NCBI GenBank assembly: GCA_027603945.1
Contig: JADIIU010000150.1
Coordinates: forward strand, 1 to 28,528
Origin: Terramyces sp. JEL0728
Taxonomy: Eukaryota > Chytridiomycota > Chytridiomycetes > Rhizophydiales > Terramycetaceae
Direction of reading: 5' to 3'
DNA: 28,528 nt
Every line of letters begins with the position of its first letter. Within the stretch, counting starts at the first letter, position 1. The notes under the pieces were generated by a model. It saw nothing but the letters and a program-made list of their open reading frames with translations, ran no database searches and had not been told where the DNA came from. A program made the position numbers and the translations under genes. Shown one piece after another: positions 20,013-28,528 of this stretch.

Positions 20013-20392
20013 ACGTGTACAATCAATTTATTACGTGGTCCAATTTACCATCAGTCATCGGAGAATTATTCGAATGGTTGGTATCCATAATATCGCCAAA
20101 TGTAATTAAGAAAGGGCTTCGCTGATGATGAGCCGTAGGATTTCCATAAAACGATTCTCGTATGGACAATGGGAATAAGAAAGGAAATCACGTTTCTCCG
20201 TTCGCAGCAAGCTCAATAGGCATCCATAGTACGCTGCCATTATTAACTCTAATCCCCATTGAACAATGATCCACTATGCCTTTGCGAGCCCGTTTTATTT
20301 ATTTGTTTATGTTTTCAATCCTCCCATTATTCTACTACAATGACGAAATCTGCTTTTAAATCAATTGTTTTGACGTTTCACCAACATTTACA
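20013..20392. other. 380-bp intergenic region between TAF12 and the LysM gene
   Basis: No strong gene. It holds one minus-strand 44-codon frame, listed separately, and otherwise should carry the TAF12 3' end and the promoter of the LysM gene. Confidence 0.4.
20106..20240 (-). CDS. Possible 44-aa small protein
   Basis: ATG at 20240 to TAA at 20106 encodes MAAYYGCLLSLLRTEK, a Tyr/Cys/Pro centre and the end EILRLIISEALS. An in-frame stop 12 codons upstream supports the ATG as start. The composition is protein-like, with two amphipathic helical stretches, but length gives no statistical support and I know no match. It could be chance. Confidence 0.22.
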   Translation of the reverse strand: MAAYYGCLLSLLRTEKRDFLSYSHCPYENRFMEILRLIISEALS

Positions 20393-20951
20393 ATGTCTCA
20401 ATTAACTCTAATTGGAAATGAAGACGCTGCACAATTAATTAGTATTTATATCTAACAAAAGATCAAGTGAAATCTGCTGAACAGCTTGATTATGCACAGG
20501 GATACAAGCCGATAGTAGAGCAGTATTCCGATGCGGAATCAGATCACCAACACGAGGAACAGCAAGAAGAGGAGGAATACTTGCTGCCAGCTTATATTCA
20601 CTTAATCACCCTTGGGGATACAATCAAATCAATCGCAAAGCATTACTCAACGACAGTATTCATTACTAATGTAGACTGAAATATTACAACGAGCTAATTG
20701 TATAACAGAAATAACGGAGGAAATATTATGTAAAAGAAAGTTTATTGTAATACCGTCAAAATCAACATTTAATGAGTTTATATTCGAGTCAGAGCAAGGT
20801 ATTAGTTTCCTAACGAGAACGCTTTGAATTGTGCAGAAATTTTTGTCTGCTATTTAACGATTTGACTATCGAAGAAGCAGAATTTTACTTGTCCAAGTGT
20901 GGATTCAATTTGGCTCTAGCCGTAGAAAACTATCAATTTGATATATGCTGA
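20393..20951 (+). CDS. LysM-domain protein with UBA/CUE-like C-terminal helices
   Basis: Exons 20393-20441, 20462-20655, 20675-20798 and 20818-20951 (introns 20, 19, 19 nt) give 166 aa. No signal peptide or membrane segment is visible, so it is probably intracellular. Residues ~35-60 are acidic and Gln-rich. A LysM domain follows, YIHLITLGDTIKSIAKHYST, continuing after the second intron into TTEILQRANCI and KRKFIVIPS. The C-terminus, LTIEEAEFYLSKCGFNLALA then VENYQFD, resembles a three-helix UBA/CUE ubiquitin-binding fold. Intracellular LysM proteins of the LYSMD kind have vesicle or ubiquitin-linked roles. The pairing suggests such an adaptor, but that is inference. The ATG is the first in frame and splices cleanly. 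Confidence 0.8.
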
Positions 20952-21000
20952 ATAAAGCTTTGCCCATTTGTAGCTTAATTTTCTTTCAAAAATTTGACAG

Positions 21001-22420
21001 ATGACAGATTTCAAAAAATTACAAGGCGAATTGGAAAAATTAGAGCAGATACCTAAAAATGTAATGTGTGCTTATATAGGGCTTGGTATTTGTTGCGGAT
21101 GCGCTTCATGACAAGGAGTATCTTGCCACTCATACGTTCACAATTAACCCAGATTTTAAACAACAAGTTTTCTCAGAGCTCGGAGTGGTAGGATACCTAA
21201 AAAACAATCATTTGATTATAAAGAAAAGAGATTTGGAAGATCAGGATCCACAAAACGTGTTTGACAATGTCGATCCTCTAAAATCTGTAGCGATCAAAAT
21301 AACATCTGCTCCACAGGTTTTCAATATCAAGGGCGAGACTGCTACACTCATGCGGATAGAGCGGCCAATTTCTCGTCAAGAGTTTGCCAAGCCTCCAAAA
21401 ATAGCAACCCAATCGTCATCCAAACAACTTTATTCAGGCATTTCTCTGCACAGTGTGCTAGAATCCTTCCAGGCGCCTATTGACAACGTTAAACTGGTAA
21501 CCAATAATGTGATTGATACCCTACAAGCGCCAATCAGTAATGTACTGCCAATTCTCTCAAACTACAAATTCACTCCTACTGAAATTCCAATTCCAAACTG
21601 CAGCGAACCCGGGTTTATATTACTAATAGACTTGTTAAAGCAGCAAAAATCGGAACATTATTGTCTAGCTGTCCAAAAATACGCACTGCAAATAGCAAAC
21701 TTTACAGCGCCATTAAACACACATTCAAAATTAGAACCACTACAGAAAATCCTATTTGCGTGTATTGAAGATTTCAACAACAAATTATCGCAAGATCCAG
21801 ACCTGAAGAACGTTGAGCAAGACTATTTCTATAGTATCTTGGACGGATTGGAATCGTACCTGATTGTATTAAACCACGACAAGATCAAACAAAGATTGAT
21901 GAAGCAGGAGTTTGATAAGGATGCAATCCTAGCGCGAAGATTAACTTTATTTGCAACTTACAATGTCGAAATAGATATTCCGTTGCAATTAAAAGCGGAT
22001 CTTCCGCAACTGGTAAAACAATGTTATTTGGAATTACTACGGTTCGAATCAAGCACTACACCTACCCAGAAATTATTCTATCTGCACAATTTTGTTGATT
22101 TAATCTCGTCATTTACTCACGACAAGATTCAAGCAGACGCAGATTTATTCTTGTCGCTAGTAATCTACATTATCCTAAAAACAATTCCGATAAGTTTGTA
22201 TTCGTCACTCAAATTTACTCAGTTAAAGTATCCCAGGCATATGGAAGGTGTAGATGAGTACTGTATTGTAAGTTTGGAGGCCGCGATATCTTGGATCAAT
22301 CTTTATGATACCAGCAAGTTAGGGCTGCCTGAAGATATTTTGAGAATGCTGAATATTAGTGTGGATAAAGGTACAAAGAGTAAACTGACACATGGAATAT
22401 CGATTATGAGTGAATTGTAA
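21001..22420 (+). CDS. VPS9-domain protein, probable Rab5-type GEF
   Basis: Exons 21001-21060 and 21080-22420 (19-nt intron GTAATGTGTGCTTATATAG) give 466 aa. The C-terminal third matches the VPS9 fold: TQKLFYLHNFVDLISSF, ADADLFLSLVIYIILKTIPI, then SSLKFTQLKYPRHMEG and DEYCIVSLEAAISWI. The acidic residue of the usual ADD-x-L-P segment (here ADADLFL) and the Tyr of the final helix are present. VPS9 domains load GTP on Rab5-family GTPases on endosomes. The preceding helical part (~200-330) could be the helical bundle that supports such domains. The N-terminus is unrecognised; I see no CUE, RA or ankyrin repeats, so a specific orthologue (Vps9, Muk1, ANKRD27-like) is not assigned. It lies 49 bp after the LysM gene and converges on the DAHP synthase gene. 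Confidence 0.8.
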
Positions 22421-22564
22421 TACCGTTTAATGTAGGCAAAGCGTTGTTAATAGTTTATGGAAGTATCCGTCGGCATTAGGAAGACACTCACCTTTGAGGT
22501 CGCCGATAAAGTCGCCATTTAGTTCACCAGCAGGAAATCAAAAATAAACATGCAATAAGTTTAT

Positions 22565-23712
<1,148 letters not shown>

Positions 23713-23913
23713 TTTTCAAGTGAATTTTTCAGGAAATTTTATTGAGATGAACTGAAGCCACAGTTGATGGGAAACGTTGATGGAGATGAGAAAAATTGGA
23801 GGTAAAGTGGTTGGTAATAGCGTACTGTTGGCAAGCGGTTCAAACATGCATTTGATAATTTGTTTGCTCTGCAAATGAAATCTGCGGACTGCGGCAATCT
23901 TTCCATTTTAAAA

Positions 23914-24789
23914 ATGAATCAGCCTGAAATTATACTGAATAGAAGAAAGAGGAAAAAGAAAAACAAACTCCCTCAGATAACCAATATTCCTTATCCTCTA
24001 ATGCCGCACGATGATATAGTAATTGGAAATGGAACAATTGAACAATACGTAGAGTGGATAAACAAATCGCTAGAGATTTTCAACAGCATAAAAATCACTG
24101 GGATTGAACCTGATTTGGCGAAATGCTGTTCAGTAGTCGCATTGCTGGACAAGAACTTTGCGGCTACATTGGAAACTACTACTTTTGAAAAGACCATCAG
24201 CGGATTATATTGCCACATCAATCGATTGAATCCCTTGTAATGGTTATTGCTGTATATCCATATACCTGGCCAACGTGGATGTAGCTCTGATGGAAACCCA
24301 ACTAGCTCTAACGCTAATAAAGCAGGTGTTATTCGACTGTTGAAATTCTTTTTCAAAATTTCAAAAATAAATCAAAAAAAGAGAAACAGAAGGCTAAATT
24401 TCATTGAAAAGAACTTGAGCTTGTTTACCATACAGGAAATAAAACATCGCCTTCCCCTACTGTACCACAAAATCCTATATTTTCACTCTGAAGATATCAG
24501 CAACCTCCAATTGTCGGAAAGGATACAGTTCAACAATGACGAACAGCGGTACCTATCACTAGTAAATCAAGAATACGAAGAGGAATCCGATGATGAAATT
24601 GAAATTCCTACCCCCAAAAAAGCATCGGAAATGAAAGAACTGGAATTAGAGCTGGTGCGGCTGGCAAAGGAATTCTTTTTGGATGGAAAGGATGATTTTG
24701 ATTACTCCAAGATCGACAATAATGTAGAGTTTGATGATCTGAGGATAATCGGCCAAGATATTGAAGATTTGTATTTTGATGAAGAATAA
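23914..24789 (+). CDS. CCDC97-like protein (DUF2052), N-terminal splicing unresolved
   Basis: The C-terminal frame (to TAA at 24787-24789) carries the CCDC97 signature: KRNRRLNFIEKN, EIKHRLPLLYHKILYF, then LAKEFFLDGKDDFDYSKIDN and a DLYFDEE end. Human CCDC97 associates with the SF3b splicing complex. The upstream part (ATG 23914) encodes a basic NLS-like start (NRRKRKKKNK) and a helical region ending LYCHINRLNP before a stop at 24238. To join the two in frame an intron from 24237 to 24284 (48 nt) or to 24305 (69 nt) is required, larger than any other here. An alternative is a start at ATG 24240 with a 25-nt intron 24281-24305. I cannot decide. An earlier in-frame ATG at 23860 is possible. Confidence 0.65.
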
Positions 24790-24925
24790 AGCATTGTTAG
24801 CTGGCTGGTATCGTGCTTGAGGTTCAGTGTTGGAACCCAACAAAACTGAATTTTCGGTGTCTTTAGTGACAAAAATGACTAGTACCGAATCTCAAATCTG
24901 ATTGGCTGGCACCTTTTCCACCAAA

Positions 24926-24932
24926 TATAAAA
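24926..24932 (+). promoter_or_regulatory. TATA box (TATAAAA) of the ABC transporter gene
   Basis: TATAAAA ends 28 bp before the ATG at 24961, inside a 171-bp spacer. An ATTGG (inverted CCAAT) lies 25 bp further up at 24901. The spacing implies a 5' UTR of only a few bases if the box is used. Confidence 0.4.
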
Positions 24933-24960
24933 TGCAGAAAAATCAAGGCAGTGAACAGCA

Positions 24961-27900
24961 ATGTCTTACCAACCTATTGGCGAACAACCAACAATAAACC
25001 CAAACTGGCTCGGATACATATCTGCCAGCTGGCTCACTCCAATTATGCGACTATCAAAAAAAGGAGAATTGTCAGAACATGTAACAATGCCATAACTTAG
25101 AACCTGCTTAAATTGCATGAAAAGGATACTGCAATCACAATTTCAAGGAAATTCGATTGGTTTTGGGATGAAGCGAAAAAGTGTCAGCAAGATCCAAGTA
25201 GGAAAAAACCAAGCATGTACTATGTCTTGTTTTCTTCTATTTTCTTTTCGTTTACTGGCAGCGCATTAGCGAATGTCATCGGCACTGCTTTGACTTTAAT
25301 TGAGCCAATATTTCTACAGCAAATGATTCTGTACTTGGAAGGAAGGCAAGATATATTCATTTCAAACGGATTTGTATTAGCTGCCATCTTGGTTGTTCTA
25401 CAATTTGGTAGAAGTTTGGCTACTTCCTATGAAATCCTTACATCAAGAAGATACAGTCAAATAATGGTATGGTTTTGTTAATCAAGCAATCATTATTTGT
25501 CACAGGATTATATCAAAAATCTTTACGACTCTCCCTTTCCTCAAGGGCTAAATATTCAGAAGGCAAAATAATGAATTTGATTAATCAGGATGTGCCAGCA
25601 ATCAAAAATGCCGTGTTTTCATTAGACTCTATTCTCGTAATGCCACCGCAGATTGTGTTTACAATGTACATGCTTTATATTTTACTAGGGAACGCGGCGT
25701 TTGTTTCCTTTGGAATCGTTGCCATAATTGCCACCATCACTGCAATCATATCGCCAAAAATTGGAAAGACTTATTCCGCATGGATTGAAGCTGGAGATAA
25801 GAGACTGGCCATAGTTAGAGAGATGCTATATGCGATCAAAGTAGTCAAATACGAGACCTTGGAAGGTTATTTCAAAAGAAAGATTGGAATGGTCCGTAAT
25901 GATCAAGTGAAGAGCTTGAAAAGGGAATTCGTTTACGGATGTACCTTGGAAGTGATGGTTACATCATCTGTCATTATTATGATTGCCGGTACTTTTGCAG
26001 CATACTCGCTGTTAGGCAATCAAATGAGTGCATCAGTAATCTTCCCAGCCATCCTTTATTTCACCAAACTAGAAAACCCATTAGATTTGATTTCTTGGGT
26101 GATTTCTGCAAATATGGCTGGAATCAAATCTATGCAGCGTGTTCATGAATTCCTCCTAGCTGAAGAAATGGACTTGAAGCACAATGAAGAGGGTGACGGA
26201 TCTCTCGTTGCTTCCAATGCAAGTTTCGCTTGGGAAAAAGTTGAAAAGGAAGCCGAATCTACAGATGAAACTACTCCACTACTGGAAGAGAGTGGCAATG
26301 TATTTTCGCTGAACAATATCAATTTGAACATCAAGCCAGGCACCACAGTGGGCATCGTTGGTGCAGTAGGGGCCGGGAAAAGCACTTTGTTGTCGTCCAT
26401 TATCGGCGAAGTGAATCTAGCCTCGGGTGCTTTAAAGGTAAATGGGAGCGTGGCTTACTGCAACCAACAACCTTGGATCTTGACTGGATCTGTGGAAAAG
26501 AATATCTTGTTCAATTCAGAAAAAAACAGCGAATGGCTTAATACTGTTGTAAAGATGTGTGGGTTGGAAAAGGACTTGACTCAACTTGCAAACGGGCTAG
26601 ATACAGAAATTGGTGAAAACGGCGTAAATCTATCAGGTGGGCAGAAAGCTAGAGTTGCGTTAGCAAGGGCAATCTACAGCAATGCTGATATTTATTTGCT
26701 CGACGATCCATTGGCTGCACTTGATGCCCATGTCGGAAAGCAAGTATTCAAGAACGCAGTCCAAGGGTTACTCAAACACAAGACAGTTCTCCTGGCGACT
26801 CATCAATTACAATACTTGAATCAGCTTGATCGGGTCGTTGTGATGGAAAATGGAGAAATTGCTGAATCAGGAACCTATGTAGACCTAATTGAAAGCAAAG
26901 GCAAACTGAGCCAAATGATTCAGAACCATACTATTGAAGAGCCAGAACTTGATCATCATGAAGAAGAGGTAGATGTCGCGACGAAAGATGATAAAGTCGA
27001 ATCTTTTATTGAAGAAGAAGAAAGAAATGTCGGAAAGGTGTCTTTAAAGGTGTACTTTGACTTCTTTAAAGCTGTCGGTGGGTATGCATACCCAATTGCG
27101 TTCTTTGCTCTCACTATCGCAACTTGCTTTGTCCAAATTGTTACACCATTGCTGCTTACTTGGTGGACATCTTCAGTGGAAAAAGAAGGTTCTTTTGATA
27201 AGCTTATTTTGTACTCTGCTTTTAGTGGAGCTCAGGTTTTGATTGGTGCTGCGTTCCAAATAGTCTGTCTATTTATGGCTATTAAAGCAGCATGCAATAT
27301 TCATGATTTCGCGCTAAATGGATTGCTTTCTGCACCGCTATCATTCTTTGATCAAAACCCAATTGGAAGAATTCTCAATCGGTTCTCAAGCGATGTGGAA
27401 AAGCTGGATAGAAGTATTGGGTACCATTTAATGTTTATTACATTGCACGTTGTTACCTTGATTTGCAATTTGGTATTGATTGCCTTGTCCAACTTTTATA
27501 TTATGGGGCTGTTTGCTCTAATCGCTATTTTCACTTACAATTGGTTCTTACTCTTCAGACCAAGCAACTTGGACCTGCAACGAATGCTTTCCGTCAGCAA
27601 CTCTCCGCTAGATGCTCATATTAGTGAAACTTTGGCTGGAATAGCAGTGGTCAGAGCTTACAAGCAAGAATCCAAATTTATCGATATTCAAATGGAGCTT
27701 ATTGATAAAATGTTGGCTATTTCATACACAAAGCAAAGTTTAATGGTATGGTTCAAGTTTAGGGTAAACATGATGGCTACCTGCGTTACTCTATTCGTGG
27801 TTTCATTTGCCCTTCGCTCAGCTAATGCATCTGCGGAATATATTTCACTAATTGGGCTGGCGTTAACCAGAACTTCTGCGCTGGCTGGAATGATTCTTAA

Positions 27901-28528
27901 CTTTATGATTGTTTTTGGATACTTTGAAGCTAGTGTAAGGTTTTACTAATCATAGATGAACTCTGTTGAAAGACTATCACACTACTCTCAAAATCTGCCA
28001 GAAGAGAAAGCTGCGTTGCTGGATACAGATCCAGTTCATTGGCCAACCAAGGGGAAAGTGGAAATAAAGAATTTGGAGCTGCGATATCCAACAAGACCAG
28101 ACTATCCAGTTGTCAAGAATCTGTCGATAACCATTAGCCCTGGTGAAAAGATTGGAGTTGTTGGCAGAACGGGATCAGGAAAGTCTACACTTGCAGCAGC
28201 CTTTTTCAGAATCATGGAGCCTTCAAGCGGAACTATTTTGATTGACGATGTGGATATTTGCAAGATTGGCATCAATTCGTTGCGGAAAAGCATCCAGATG
28301 ATTCCGCAGGAACCAGTGTTGTTTGAAGGAACATTTAGAAGCAATCTTGATGTCGAAGGCGAGTTTACCGATGAGCAATTGTGGGAAGCGCTGGACCACT
28401 CTGGCTTGAAAGATTATGTGTCTAGTCTGACCGAGAAGCTGGAAGCACCAATCACTCCAATGGTGAAAACCTATCAGTTGGCCAGAGACAGTTGGCTTGC
28501 TTAGCACGAGCAATCCTTAGGAAACCCA
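24961..28528 (+). CDS. ABCC/MRP-type ABC transporter, truncated at window end, with a frameshift
   Basis: Exons 24961-25080, 25101-25466, 25487-27934 and 27956 onward (introns 20, 20, 21 nt). It has no N-terminal TMD0 and starts like short MRPs (WLGYISASWLTPIMRLSKKG). TMD1 is followed by NBD1 with Walker A GAVGAGKST, signature LSGGQKARVALARAI and Walker B IYLLDDP. An acidic linker, TMD2 and NBD2 (Walker A GRTGSGKST, Q-loop IPQEPVLFEG) come next. It should export organic anions or conjugates using ATP, at the vacuole or plasma membrane. Near 28457-28461 the frame breaks: upstream reads LEAPIT, while the conserved continuation GENLSVGQRQLACLARAI lies in another frame, one base short. This leaves a premature TAG at 28502-28504 if real. 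The 3' end is beyond the window. Confidence 0.93.

Noticed and set aside
28420..28445. 26-nt intron that would repair the ABC frame
   Set aside because: It would delete the segment SSLTEKLEAP, which matches the family, so a 1-nt indel is the better explanation.

Overview
The window is nuclear DNA of a fungus or close fungal relative with a compact genome. I cannot name the lineage. The clues are a Tag1/DUF3712-type membrane protein, a fungal-type type I DAHP synthase, a uridine kinase-UPRT fusion, TAF12, PC4/Sub1 and Hop1. TAA, TAG and TGA all read as stops. About 15 protein genes lie on both strands, with gaps mostly of 20-300 bp and one convergent pair only 18 bp apart. I see no rRNA, tRNA, transposon, CRISPR array or bacterial-style operon.

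The dominant feature is splicing. Almost every multi-exon gene rejoins into a recognisable protein only if introns of 19-22 nt are removed. I placed 32 such introns (16 of 19 nt, 14 of 20, one of 21, one of 22). Nearly all are GT...AG with a TTAAC/CTAAT-like branch motif only a few bases before the AG. In two genes (HOP1-like and TAF12-like) longer introns break down exactly into two or three back-to-back units of 20-23 nt, each with its own splice-site ends. The AG|GT junctions resemble recursive-splicing ratchet points with zero-length exons. This is the most unusual observation here.

Layout. 1-2097 (minus strand): an edge-truncated multi-pass membrane protein and two single-pass membrane proteins, one with a mucin-like Thr/Pro ectodomain. 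2098-2857: no confident gene. 2858-10960 (plus): a 2667-aa membrane-anchored protein built from ~155-aa repeats of Tag1/LEA-2 type. 11029-12237 (plus): HORMA protein of the Hop1 family. 12318-13037 (minus): secreted EXORDIUM-like protein. 13244-13530 (plus): PC4/Sub1. 13710-15177 (plus): uridine kinase with a UPRT-like domain. 15196-17327 (minus): proline-rich protein with a C-terminal calponin-homology domain. 17486-18167 (minus): WKF-domain protein. 18442-20012 (plus): TAF12. 20393-20951 (plus): LysM protein. 21001-22420 (plus): VPS9-domain protein. 22565-23712 (minus): DAHP synthase. 23914-24789 (plus): CCDC97-like protein. 24961-28528 (plus): ABCC/MRP transporter running off the right edge with an apparent 1-nt frameshift.

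The genes share no pathway: transcription (TAF12, Sub1), meiosis (Hop1), nucleotide salvage, aromatic amino-acid synthesis, endosomal traffic (VPS9) and vacuole or surface membrane proteins sit side by side, as in an ordinary eukaryotic gene neighbourhood.
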